From Streptomyces kanamyceticus (lineage in GTDB: Bacteria > Actinomycetota > Actinomycetes > Streptomycetales > Streptomycetaceae), in assembly GCF_008704495.1 (NCBI RefSeq), contig NZ_CP023699.1, positions 5,456,001 through 5,520,000 of the forward strand: a stretch of DNA of 64,000 nucleotides, in the 5' to 3' direction. The position numbers and the translations under genes were made by a program. The notes under the pieces are model-generated. The model ran no database searches and was not told where the DNA came from. It saw only the letters and a list, made by a program, of their open reading frames with translations. How positions within the stretch are numbered: position 1 is the first letter of the stretch; every line of letters starts with the position of its first letter. Shown piece by piece: positions 25,948 to 33,511 of this stretch.

Positions 25948-26624
25948 CCCGAGTGCTCGTCGTCGAGGACGAGGAATCCTTCAGCGACGCTCTGTCCTAC
26001 ATGCTCCGCAAGGAGGGCTTCGAAGTCGCCATCGCGGCGACGGGCCCGGACGGACTCGACGAATTCGAGCGCAACGGCGCCGACCTCGTCCTGCTCGACC
26101 TGATGCTGCCCGGCCTGCCCGGCACCGAGGTCTGCCGCCAGCTGCGCAGCCGTTCCAACGTCCCGGTGATCATGGTCACCGCCAAGGACAGCGAGATCGA
26201 CAAGGTGGTCGGCCTGGAGATAGGAGCCGATGACTACGTCACCAAGCCCTTCTCGTCCCGCGAACTGGTCGCCCGCATCCGCGCCGTCCTGCGCCGCAGG
26301 GGCGAGCCGGAGGAGGTCACCCCGCAGGCCCTGGAGGCCGGCCCGGTCCGCATGGACGTGGACCGCCACGTGGTCACGGTCTCCGGCTCCAAGGTCGACC
26401 TGCCGCTCAAGGAGTTCGACCTCCTGGAGATGCTCCTGCGCAACGCGGGCCGCGTGCTGACCCGCATGCAGCTCATCGACCGCGTCTGGGGCGCCGACTA
26501 CGTGGGCGACACCAAGACCCTGGACGTCCACGTCAAGCGCCTGCGCGCCAAGATCGAGCCGGACCCGGGGGCGCCGCGCTACCTGGTGACGGTGAGGGGC
26601 TTGGGCTACAAGTTCGAGCCGTAG
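25944..26624 (+). CDS. phoP: Phosphate response regulator, OmpR/PhoB class
   Basis: 226 aa from a GTG behind GGAGG. The receiver has acidic pocket VVEDEE, phospho-acceptor Asp52 (LVLLDLMLPG), Thr/Ser switch VTAKDS and Lys101 in DDYVTKPF. The winged-helix effector has LPLKEFDLLEMLLRNAGRV and recognition helix LDVHVKRLRAKIE, ending RYLVTVRGLGYKFEP. It is the master activator/repressor of phosphate-scavenging genes and a brake on antibiotic production in Streptomyces. The final 23 codons have a near-copy 190 bp downstream. Confidence 0.96.
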   Translation: MTRVLVVEDEESFSDALSYMLRKEGFEVAIAATGPDGLDEFERNGADLVLLDLMLPGLPGTEVCRQLRSRSNVPVIMVTAKDSEIDKVVGLEIGADDYVTKPFSSRELVARIRAVLRRRGEPEEVTPQALEAGPVRMDVDRHVVTVSGSKVDLPLKEFDLLEMLLRNAGRVLTRMQLIDRVWGADYVGDTKTLDVHVKRLRAKIEPDPGAPRYLVTVRGLGYKFEP

Positions 26625-26745
26625 GCCGCGGGTGGCCTTGCCCCGTGCGGGATGCCGCGCGGGGTGCGCCGGATCGACGGACGGAGTCCGGCGCAGCACT
26701 CCGAAGCCCGCGAAGCGGTGCGAGGGGTGCGTCAAGAAGAGGCTC

Positions 26746-26814
26746 GAGCCGGACCCGGGGGCGCCGCGCTACCTGGTGACGGTCCGCGGCCTCGGCTACA
26801 AGTTCGAGCCGTAA
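26746..26814 (+). repeat. Displaced second copy of the phoP 3' end
   Basis: 69 bp repeating codons EPDPGAPRYLVTVRGLGYK (plus FEP and a stop) of phoP (26556-26624). Six bases differ, and every difference is silent (GTG/GTC, AGG/CGC, TTG/CTC, TAG/TAA). The interval between the copies (26625-26745) holds no gene. A 60-codon frame running through it (from 26632) is not credible as a gene because only its last 23 codons are protein-like. Confidence 0.9.
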
Positions 26815-26849
26815 ACAGCCCGCCCCGCGACGACAGCGGGCACGGCACG

Positions 26850-26887
26850 AAGAAGGGCGGGACCCCGGTGGGGGTCCCGCCCTTCTT
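26850..26887. terminator. Strong hairpin terminator after phoP
   Basis: A perfect 17-bp stem (arms at 26850-26866 and 26871-26887) with a 4-nt loop. It starts 36 bp after the displaced phoP tail and serves both phoRP and the convergent lipoprotein gene. Confidence 0.9.
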
Positions 26888-26924
26888 GCCGCGTACGTAC
26901 GCCGTGCCGGGTACGTACGCCGGG

Positions 26925-27695
26925 TCAGTGCTGGGTGCCGGTGCCGGTGCCGGTGCCGGTGCCGGTGTCCGCGCCGTGCGACGCGTCGCCGGACGGGTTC
27001 GTGTCGGCACCGTTGGAGGCGTCGCCGGACGGGTTCGTGTTCGCCTCGTCGACCGCCTCGCCCGACGTGTTGGCGCTGGCGCCGTCGGACGGCTTGCCCG
27101 AGGCCTTGCCGGACGGGTTCCCGGACTCGCCCTTGGACGGCTTGCCGTCGGGCGCCTTCGGGAGCTCGCTCGGGCCCCACTTGGAGAAGTAGCTCTCGGC
27201 GGGCACGACGAACGTCTGGAGCGCCACGTCACCGGTCTTGCTGAACGAGAAGGTGACCTTCTGCGCGTTGCCGTCCTTGATGGCCTCACGGCTGCTCGGC
27301 AGGACGGCGGAGGCGTTGTTCTTTCCGCCGATGACGACGGAGCCGCCGGCCGGGATGGTCAGCGGACCCTTCGGCTTGGAGTCCTTGTCGTCCTTGCCGG
27401 GCGTGAGCTCGGCCTTCTTGTCGGTGCCGTCGACCGTGATCGATTCCAGGGTCTGGGCGGTCCTGCCGGTGTTGAAGACCGTCGCGGAGACCACGGCAGG
27501 ACCCTTGGACTTCAGGTCCGGCTGCGTGATGACCATGGCGTTCTGGATCTTGATGTCACCGACGGAGGTCGCGGCGTTGTCCGGCTTGACCTCCATCGTC
27601 TGCGCGTTGTTGCCGGCGCCGCAGGCGGCGAGCGAGGCGAGCGAGAACGCGATGGCGGAAGCGGCGATTGCGCCGCGTCGAAGGCTGCGGCTCAC
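26925..27695 (-). CDS. DUF461-type lipoprotein
   Basis: 256 aa with a lipoprotein signal (FSLASLAACG, lipidated Cys25). An Ig/cupredoxin-like domain follows (GDIKIQNAMVITQPD, VVSATVFNTGRTAQTLESIT, LTIPAGGSVVIGG, then VTFSFSKTGDVALQTFVVPA), similar to PCuAC/DUF461 proteins that handle copper; no His/Met metal set is obvious here. Residues ~180-256 are low complexity with a duplicated NPSGDASNGADT unit, ending in Thr-Gly alternation encoded by a GGTGCC microsatellite. It is found next to phoRP-carD in Streptomyces. Confidence 0.83.
   Translation of the reverse strand: MSRSLRRGAIAASAIAFSLASLAACGAGNNAQTMEVKPDNAATSVGDIKIQNAMVITQPDLKSKGPAVVSATVFNTGRTAQTLESITVDGTDKKAELTPGKDDKDSKPKGPLTIPAGGSVVIGGKNNASAVLPSSREAIKDGNAQKVTFSFSKTGDVALQTFVVPAESYFSKWGPSELPKAPDGKPSKGESGNPSGKASGKPSDGASANTSGEAVDEANTNPSGDASNGADTNPSGDASHGADTGTGTGTGTGTQH
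26935..26967. repeat. GGTGCC hexanucleotide repeat at the lipoprotein C-terminus
   Basis: Five units encode the terminal Thr-Gly alternation of the DUF461 lipoprotein. The same unit forms the linker repeat at 9831-9868. Confidence 0.85.
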
Positions 27696-28266
27696 GGCGG
27701 CGGCAACTCCTTGAACGTGGGCGGTACGGGACGGGGTGGACGGCCGTAAAGCCGTCCTAAGGGTGTGTCAGCGCGCTTAGGTTACCGAGCCGTTCCCGTG
27801 CCGCCGCACCCGACCCGCCCCTTGCGTCACGAGGCGTCGTGCCCATGTCGTGCTCATGTCTTCCCGACGGGGAGTGTTTCGGTGACCCTGGGCAACCCTT
27901 GTTCATCATTCACATAAGCGCCGTCAAGAGCTCTTCGGGCCCGCCTTGCGGATTTCCCGTAAGGAATGCATGGGGGTCCGGAGAATTGATCAGCAGCCTT
28001 CTTGATCAATTCCGGAATCGCCCCGGACGCCGTTCCGCACACCTCTCCGTCGACCGAACGGAGTAGCGGAAGTTCACCGCTTGGAACCTGGCAAACCGGG
28101 ACGTTCGACCTCTTGGGGCCCTCTGGAGGGGTACGTAACGTGTGTGTTTCCGCCTCCCCGAAGAGCCGCTCCGACCTGCGAATACCCGGTTCCGCACCCC
28201 CTCCGCAGCACGTTCCTGTTGCTGTTGTCAAGCCCCGAGATATGCCCTGACCTGCGAAAACGCCAT
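27696..28266. other. Long intergenic region before carD
   Basis: About 570 bp without a convincing gene between the DUF461 lipoprotein and the carD promoter. Local GC is lower than the genome. It contains an inverted repeat at 27983-28012 (listed separately). Frames on both strands have random composition and no ribosome sites. I see no riboswitch fold I can name. Confidence 0.5.
27983..28012. promoter_or_regulatory. Perfect 10-bp inverted repeat upstream of carD
   Basis: Arms GAATTGATCA and TGATCAATTC are separated by exactly ten bases, in an AT-rich pocket of a GC-rich genome. One-turn arm and one-turn spacer fit a dimeric regulator site; as RNA it would be a weak stem without a T-run, so a terminator is less likely. 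Confidence 0.55.
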
Positions 28267-28294
28267 TCAGAAGAGGCGGTTCTCGTGTTAGGAT
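28267..28294 (+). promoter_or_regulatory. Housekeeping-type promoter of carD
   Basis: TAGGAT at 28289-28294 is a consensus-like -10 for the major sigma factor, with TTCAGA at 28267-28272 as a weak -35 (16-bp spacing). It would start transcription about 22 bp before the carD ATG. Confidence 0.6.
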
Positions 28295-28322
28295 GGATAG
28301 CCACGGAAGGGGTACCTGTCAC

Positions 28323-28805
28323 ATGACGTTCAAGGTTGGCGACACCGTGGTCTATCCCCATCACGGGGCCGCGCTGATCGAGGCCATCGAAACTCGCCAG
28401 ATCAAAGGCGTGGACAAGACCTACTTGGTGCTGAAGGTCGCCCAGGGCGACTTGACGGTACGTGTGCCAGCGGACAATGCGGAGTTCGTCGGCGTGCGTG
28501 ATGTGGTCGGTCAGGATGGACTGGACCGGGTCTTCGAAGTGCTGCGCGCGCCGTACGCCGAAGAGCCCACGAACTGGTCTCGCCGCTACAAGGCAAATCT
28601 CGAGAAGCTCGCCTCCGGCGATGTCATCAAGGTCGCGGAAGTCGTGCGTGACCTGTGGCGTCGGGAGCGCGAGCGCGGACTGTCCGCAGGTGAGAAGCGC
28701 ATGCTCGCCAAGGCTCGGCAGATCCTGGTGAGTGAGCTCGCCCTCGCGGAGAACACGAACGAGGACAAGGCCGAGGCCCTGCTGGACGAGGTTCTCGCGT
28801 CCTGA
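28323..28805 (+). CDS. carD: CarD-family RNA polymerase-binding transcription factor
   Basis: 160 aa. The N-terminal Tudor-like RNAP-interaction domain ([20 protein letters not shown], then LTVRVPADN) is followed by the helical DNA-binding domain with the conserved Trp ([20 protein letters not shown]) and [19 protein letters not shown]. CarD stabilises open complexes at housekeeping promoters. The ATG at 28323 has AAGGGG 10-15 bp upstream; the ten-codon upstream extension has none. The gene precedes ispD as in other actinomycetes. Confidence 0.96.
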   Translation: MTFKVGDTVVYPHHGAALIEAIETRQIKGVDKTYLVLKVAQGDLTVRVPADNAEFVGVRDVVGQDGLDRVFEVLRAPYAEEPTNWSRRYKANLEKLASGDVIKVAEVVRDLWRRERERGLSAGEKRMLAKARQILVSELALAENTNEDKAEALLDEVLAS

Positions 28806-28930
28806 CGCGCAGCCGGCCCGAGGCGCAAGCTCCGGCCGACCTGGCGTAACGATGCCGCGGTGCCCGCTGACCCTTTACGGAGTCGCCGGGCGCTGCGGCA
28901 TGTTCGTACCCAGGCATACCGCACCAGGAT

Positions 28931-28975
28931 GTTCTCGTACACGGATGTTCCCGTACACCGATTTTTCTCGTACAC
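28931..28975. repeat. Three TCTCGTACAC-type repeats between carD and ispD
   Basis: GTTCTCGTACAC at 28931, GTTCCCGTACAC at 28947 and TTTCTCGTACAC at 28964, with 16-17 bp periods. They are the only obvious order in the 330-bp gap (28806-29135), which has no gene. They could be an activator site for the ispD operon or slippage products. Confidence 0.6.
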
Positions 28976-29135
28976 CCAGGCAGGCATGTGAGCGGCCCCC
29001 AGGGGGGCCGTGTTGGTGTGCCGGGCTCAGGCGATGGCTCGACCAGATGTCACGGAAGGGTCCGGTCAAGGCGTTCCGCCCGGCACGGTGTGGCCATACC
29101 CATGTCGGCCGAGCACACAAACCTGAACGGAACCG

Positions 29136-29864
29136 ATGTCTAGCGAATCCCGCACCGCGGTGGTCATTCCCGCGGCAGGACGGGGCGTGCGCCTCGGCCC
29201 TGGCGCCCCCAAAGCGCTCCGTGCGCTGAACGGCACCCCGATGCTCATCCACGCCGTGCGCGCCATGGCGGAGTCCCGCGCCGTCTCCCTCGTCGTCGTG
29301 GTGGCACCGCCGGACGGCGCCCCCGAGGTGAAGACCCTCCTCGACGACCACGCGCTGCCCGAGCGCACCGACTTCCTCGTCGTGCCCGGCGGAGACAGCC
29401 GCCAGGAGTCCGTGCGGGCCGGTCTTGACGCGCTGCCCGACGGCATCGACATCGTCCTGGTGCACGATGCCGCCCGCCCGCTGGTGCCCGTCGACACGGT
29501 CGACGGCGTCATCGAGGCCGTCCGCGACGGAGCGGGGGCCGTCGTCCCCGCACTGCCGCTGGCCGACACCGTCAAGCAGGTCGAGCCGCGCGAGGCGGGG
29601 CTGCCCGAGCCCGTCGTGGCCACGCCCGAGCGGGCCAGGCTGCGCGCCGTACAGACCCCGCAGGGCTTCGACCGCGCGCTCCTCGTGCGCGCCCACGAGA
29701 GCGTCACCGAGAACGTCACCGACGACGCGAGCATGGTCGAGCAGCTCGGCGAGCCGGTCGTCGTGGTGCCCGGACACGAGGAGGCGTTCAAGGTGACGCG
29801 CCCCCTCGACCTCGTACTCGCCGAAGCCGTGCTCGCGCGCAGGAGGGCCAACGATGGCTTCTGA
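29136..29864 (+). CDS. ispD: 2-C-methyl-D-erythritol 4-phosphate cytidylyltransferase
   Basis: 242 aa, third step of the non-mevalonate isoprenoid pathway (MEP + CTP to CDP-ME). CTP-binding motif [20 protein letters not shown], then [40 protein letters not shown] and [13 protein letters not shown] are all present. It overlaps ispF by 11 bp, forming an operon that supplies precursors for quinones, carotenoids, hopanoids and lipid carriers. Confidence 0.96.
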   Translation: MSSESRTAVVIPAAGRGVRLGPGAPKALRALNGTPMLIHAVRAMAESRAVSLVVVVAPPDGAPEVKTLLDDHALPERTDFLVVPGGDSRQESVRAGLDALPDGIDIVLVHDAARPLVPVDTVDGVIEAVRDGAGAVVPALPLADTVKQVEPREAGLPEPVVATPERARLRAVQTPQGFDRALLVRAHESVTENVTDDASMVEQLGEPVVVVPGHEEAFKVTRPLDLVLAEAVLARRRANDGF

Positions 29865-30363
29865 GACACCCACCCCCCCGGTCGTGCTGCCGCAGGTCGG
29901 CATCGGCACCGACATCCACGCCTTCGAAGAGGGCCGCGAGCTGTGGTGCGCGGGCCTGAAGTGGGAGGGCGAGGGGCCCGGACTCGCCGGGCACTCGGAC
30001 GCCGACGTCGTCGCGCACGCCGCCTGCAACGCGCTGTTCTCCGCCGCGGGCCTCGGCGACCTCGGCGCGCACTTCGGCACGGGCCGCCCCGAGTGGTCCG
30101 GTGCCTCGGGGCTGACTCTCCTCGCCGAGGCCGCCCGGATCGTGCGCGAGGCCGGATTCACCATCGGCAACGTCGCCGTGCAGGTCGTCGGCGACCGCCC
30201 GAAGATCGGCAAGCGCCGCGACGAGGCGCAGAAGGTGCTCTCCGAGGCCGCGGGAGCGCCGGTCGCCGTCTCCGGAGCCACCACCGACGGCCTCGGCTTC
30301 CCCGGCAGGGGCGACGGGCTCGCCGCGATCGCCACCGCGTTGGTCGTACGCACGTCGTCGTGA
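29854..30363 (+). CDS. ispF: 2-C-methyl-D-erythritol 2,4-cyclodiphosphate synthase
   Basis: 169 aa, converts CDP-ME 2-phosphate to MEcPP. Zinc ligands lie in GIGTDIHAF (Asp, His) and in [20 protein letters not shown] (His). [20 protein letters not shown] precedes the subunit-interface region [16 protein letters not shown], and ATTTD-like [19 protein letters not shown] closes the protein. It starts inside the ispD end; active as a trimer. Confidence 0.96.
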   Translation: MASETPTPPVVLPQVGIGTDIHAFEEGRELWCAGLKWEGEGPGLAGHSDADVVAHAACNALFSAAGLGDLGAHFGTGRPEWSGASGLTLLAEAARIVREAGFTIGNVAVQVVGDRPKIGKRRDEAQKVLSEAAGAPVAVSGATTDGLGFPGRGDGLAAIATALVVRTSS

Positions 30364-30441
30364 GGCCGGAATCGGGGTAGTCGTATGCCTCGTGCGGGCG
30401 TATGCCTCGTACAGCCAGCTGCCTACGAAGGAGTGATGTTC

Positions 30442-30846
30442 ATGTCCGCCGCACTGTCCGACGATCTCAAAGCGCTGCTCGACACCCCGGTCTTCGTCTC
30501 AGTCGCCACCATCCAGCCCGACGGCAGCCCCCAGGTGTCACCGGTCTGGGTCCAGCGGGACGGCGACGACCTGCTGTTCTCGACGACGATCGGCCGCCGC
30601 AAGGAGAAGAACCTGCGGCGCGACCCGCGCGTGACAGTGCTGTTCCAGCCCTTCGACGCCCCGTACACGTACGCGGAGATCCGGGGCACCGCGGAGCTGA
30701 CCACCGAGGGCGGGCAGGAGCTCATCGACGAGCTGTCGCGCAAGTACACCGGCAAGGACTACGCGGACTTCAACCCGGCCTCCAAGGACGACAACCAGCG
30801 GGTCGTCGTCCGGGTAACCGCGCGCAAGGTCGTCGGCGGCATCTGA
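30442..30846 (+). CDS. PPOX-class F420-dependent oxidoreductase (split-barrel flavin fold)
   Basis: 134 aa. Split-barrel signature: PVFVSVATIQPDGSPQVSPV, then LLFSTTIGRRKEKNLRRDPR, typical of F420-binding FDOR-B proteins in actinobacteria. The ATG at 30442 is chosen over 30436 because GAAGGAG lies 8 bp before it (2 bp before the other). The substrate is unknown. It lies between ispF and cysS on the same strand but 78 bp from each. Confidence 0.88.
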   Translation: MSAALSDDLKALLDTPVFVSVATIQPDGSPQVSPVWVQRDGDDLLFSTTIGRRKEKNLRRDPRVTVLFQPFDAPYTYAEIRGTAELTTEGGQELIDELSRKYTGKDYADFNPASKDDNQRVVVRVTARKVVGGI

Positions 30847-30925
30847 GGCGCCGCAACGTCACAGTTCCGTGCCCTGTGGCCCAAGGGGTCGCGGGGCACT
30901 GTCCTGCGCCTACTACTCTGGTGTG

Positions 30926-32344
30926 GTGACGATTCGCCTGTACGACACCAGCGCCCGGCAGATCCGTGACTTCAGCCCCCTCAACGACGGCTGTGTCTCG
31001 ATCTACCTGTGTGGTGCCACCGTGCAGGCGGCCCCGCACATCGGGCACATCCGTTCGGGACTGAACTTCGACATCATGCGCCGCTGGTTCGCCTACCGCG
31101 GCTACGACGTGACGTTCGTCCGCAACGTGACCGACATCGACGACAAGATCATCAAGAAGTCGGCGGAGCAGGACCGCCCCTGGTGGTCGATCGGGTACGA
31201 GAACGAGCGCGCCTTCAACAACGGGTACGACGCGCTCGGCTGCCTCCCGCCCAGCTACGAGCCGCGCGCCACCGGACACATCACCGAGATGGTCGAGATG
31301 ATGCGCGGCCTCATCGAGCGCGGCCACGCCTACGAGGCCGAGGGGAACGTGTACTTCGACGTGCGCTCCTTCCCCGGCTACCTGGAGCTCTCCAACCAGG
31401 ACCTCGACGACCTGCGCCAGCCCTCCGGCGAGGGCGAGACCGGCAAGCGCGACCCCCGCGACTTCGCGATGTGGAAGGCCGCCAAGGAGGGGGAGCCCAG
31501 CTGGGAGACCCCCTGGGGCCGCGGCCGTCCGGGCTGGCACCTGGAGTGCTCGGCGATGGCCCACAAGTACCTGGGCACCGAGTTCGACATCCACGGCGGC
31601 GGGATCGACCTGATCTTCCCGCACCACGAGAACGAGATCGCCCAGGCCAAGGCCTTCGGCGACACCTTCGCGCGGTACTGGGTGCACAACGGCTGGGTCA
31701 CCATGAGCGGCGAGAAGATGTCGAAGTCCCTCGGGAACTCGGTGCTCGTGAGCGAGATGGTCAAGCAGTGGCGCCCGATCGTGCTCCGCTACTACCTGGG
31801 CACCCCGCACTACCGCTCGATGATCGAGTACAGCCCGGAGGCCCTGCGCGAGGCGGAGTCCGCGTTCGCCCGCATCGAGGGCTTCGTGCAGCGCGTGGTG
31901 GAGAAGGCCGGGGGCGTCGTCGACGCCGCGGCCGAGGTGCCGCCCGCGTTCGCCGAGGCCATGGACGACGACATGGGCGTCCCGCAGGCGCTCGCCATCG
32001 TGCACACCACGGTCCGGCAGGGGAACTCCGCCCTGGCCGCCGACGACAAGGAAGCCGCGGTGGCGCGGCTCGCCGAGGTGCGGGCCATGCTGGCCGTGCT
32101 CGGCCTCGACCCGCTCGACGAGCACTGGGCCGGTGGCGAGAGTGACCGCGGCGAAACTGGGTCCATTAACAGCATGCACGGCGTCGTGGACACCCTCGTC
32201 CGCCTGGTCCTCGACCAGCGCGAGGCCGCCCGCGTCCGCAAGGACTGGGGCACCGCCGACGCCATCCGTGACTCGCTCAACCAGTCGGGCCTGGTCATCG
32301 AGGACAGCCCGAGCGGACCGCGCTGGACGCTCGGCCCCCGCTAG
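30926..32344 (+). CDS. cysS: Cysteinyl-tRNA synthetase
   Basis: 472 aa, charges tRNA-Cys. Class I motifs: HIGH as PHIGHIRSG (His38), KMSKS as SGEKMSKSLGN. Zinc ligands are Cys29 plus WHLECSAMAH and PHHENEIAQ. The C-terminal DALR/anticodon domain is present, so it is CysS and not the shorter mycothiol ligase MshC. Either of two adjacent GTG codons (30923, 30926) may start; a TACTACTCT box 7-15 bp before suggests leaderless mRNA. Confidence 0.95.
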   Translation: MTIRLYDTSARQIRDFSPLNDGCVSIYLCGATVQAAPHIGHIRSGLNFDIMRRWFAYRGYDVTFVRNVTDIDDKIIKKSAEQDRPWWSIGYENERAFNNGYDALGCLPPSYEPRATGHITEMVEMMRGLIERGHAYEAEGNVYFDVRSFPGYLELSNQDLDDLRQPSGEGETGKRDPRDFAMWKAAKEGEPSWETPWGRGRPGWHLECSAMAHKYLGTEFDIHGGGIDLIFPHHENEIAQAKAFGDTFARYWVHNGWVTMSGEKMSKSLGNSVLVSEMVKQWRPIVLRYYLGTPHYRSMIEYSPEALREAESAFARIEGFVQRVVEKAGGVVDAAAEVPPAFAEAMDDDMGVPQALAIVHTTVRQGNSALAADDKEAAVARLAEVRAMLAVLGLDPLDEHWAGGESDRGETGSINSMHGVVDTLVRLVLDQREAARVRKDWGTADAIRDSLNQSGLVIEDSPSGPRWTLGPR

Positions 32345-32355
32345 GCACCCGCTGA

Positions 32356-32383
32356 TGTGCCGCCCGGCGCTCCGGGCGGCACA
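32356..32383 (+). terminator. Hairpin terminator after cysS
   Basis: A perfect 12-bp stem (TGTGCCGCCCGG with its complement) and a CGCT loop, 11 bp after the stop. Confidence 0.85.
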
Positions 32384-32401
32384 CTTCATAGACGTACACC
32401 T

Positions 32402-32432
32402 CGTGCGCGTACGCATGTGCGCGCACACGCAT
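32402..32432. repeat. 31-bp strictly alternating purine-pyrimidine tract
   Basis: Every base from 32402 to 32432 alternates pyrimidine/purine, mostly CG and CA/TG steps, ending 19 bp before the rlmB start. Such sequence is prone to left-handed Z-DNA under negative supercoiling. The tract lies between the cysS terminator and the rlmB ribosome site. Confidence 0.8.
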
Positions 32433-32451
32433 CACAACAGACAGGTAGGTC

Positions 32452-33408
32452 ATGGCCGCTAACAACCGCCGCATGTCCGGCAAGAAGGGCGCGCAGGTCG
32501 GCAGCGGCGGCAATCGGCGCCGCGGCCTTGAGGGCAAGGGTCCGACGCCGCCCGCCGAGGCGCGCAAGGGGCACGTGAAGAACCGCGTCGCCAACGCCAA
32601 GGCCAAGAAGGCCGCCGGCGCTCCGGGCGGCCGCCGCCCCGCGCCGAAGGGGCGCGGCGGCAAGGCGTCCTCCGAGATGGTCGTCGGCCGCAACCCGGTC
32701 TTCGAGGCGCTGCGCGACGGCGTGCCCGCCTCCACGCTCTACGTCCAGCAGTTCATCGACAACGACGAGCGGGTCCGCGAGGCGCTGCAGCTCGCGGCCG
32801 AGCGCGGCGGCATCCACCTGATGGAGGCGCCGCGGCCCGAGCTGGACCGCATGACGAACGGCCTCAACCACCAGGGGCTCGTCCTCCAGGTCCCGCCGTA
32901 CGAGTACGCGCACCCCGAGGACCTCGCCGCCGCCGCGTACGACGAGGGCAAGGACCCGCTGATCGTCGCGCTCGACGGCGTCACCGACCCGCGCAACCTC
33001 GGCGCGGTCGTCCGCTCCGTCTCCGCCTTCGGCGGGCACGGCGTGGTCGTGCCCGAGCGGCGCGCCGCCGGTATGACGGCCGGTGCGTGGAAGTCCTCCG
33101 CCGGTACGGCCGCGCGGACGCCGGTCGCGCGCTGCACGAACCTGACCCGCGCCCTGGAGGCGTACAAGAAGGCGGGCGTCGCCGTCGTCGGCCTCGCGGC
33201 GGACGGCGAGCACGAGGTCGGCGACCTGCCGGCGCTGAGCGGCCCCGTCGTCATCGTCGTCGGCAGCGAGGGCAAGGGCCTCTCCCGGCTCGTCGGCGAG
33301 ACCTGCGACTACCGGGTGCGGATCCCGATGCCGGGCGGCGCCGAGTCGCTCAACGCGGGCGTCGCCGCGGGCATCGTGCTGTACGAGGCGTCCAGGCGCC
33401 GCGCGTAG
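32452..33408 (+). CDS. rlmB: 23S rRNA (guanosine-2'-O)-methyltransferase RlmB
   Basis: 318 aa. A ~75-residue Lys/Arg/Gly-rich N-terminal extension (typical of actinomycetes) precedes the substrate-binding domain ([20 protein letters not shown]) and the SPOUT catalytic domain. Its motifs are [36 protein letters not shown] and [20 protein letters not shown], the trefoil-knot SAM site. By homology it methylates G2251 of 23S rRNA in the peptidyltransferase P-loop. AGGTAGGTC lies upstream of the ATG. Confidence 0.94.
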   Translation: MAANNRRMSGKKGAQVGSGGNRRRGLEGKGPTPPAEARKGHVKNRVANAKAKKAAGAPGGRRPAPKGRGGKASSEMVVGRNPVFEALRDGVPASTLYVQQFIDNDERVREALQLAAERGGIHLMEAPRPELDRMTNGLNHQGLVLQVPPYEYAHPEDLAAAAYDEGKDPLIVALDGVTDPRNLGAVVRSVSAFGGHGVVVPERRAAGMTAGAWKSSAGTAARTPVARCTNLTRALEAYKKAGVAVVGLAADGEHEVGDLPALSGPVVIVVGSEGKGLSRLVGETCDYRVRIPMPGGAESLNAGVAAGIVLYEASRRRA

Positions 33409-33427
33409 CACGTCCAGGCGTACAGGT

Positions 33428-33463
33428 GTCCGGGTCGCGTTGATCTCTTGACGCGGCCCGGAC
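33428..33463 (+). terminator. Hairpin terminator after rlmB
   Basis: Arms GTCCGGGTCGCGT and ACGCGGCCCGGAC (one G-T pair) with a ten-base loop, 20 bp after the stop. Confidence 0.8.
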
Positions 33464-33511
33464 ATTTCCACATGGTCAAGGCAGTGTCCTAAACACACAT
33501 CACTCGGTTAG

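Noticed and set aside
26632..26814. 60-codon frame downstream of phoP as a separate small gene
   Set aside because: Only its last 23 codons are protein-like (the phoP tail copy); the first part has no ribosome site or family-like sequence.
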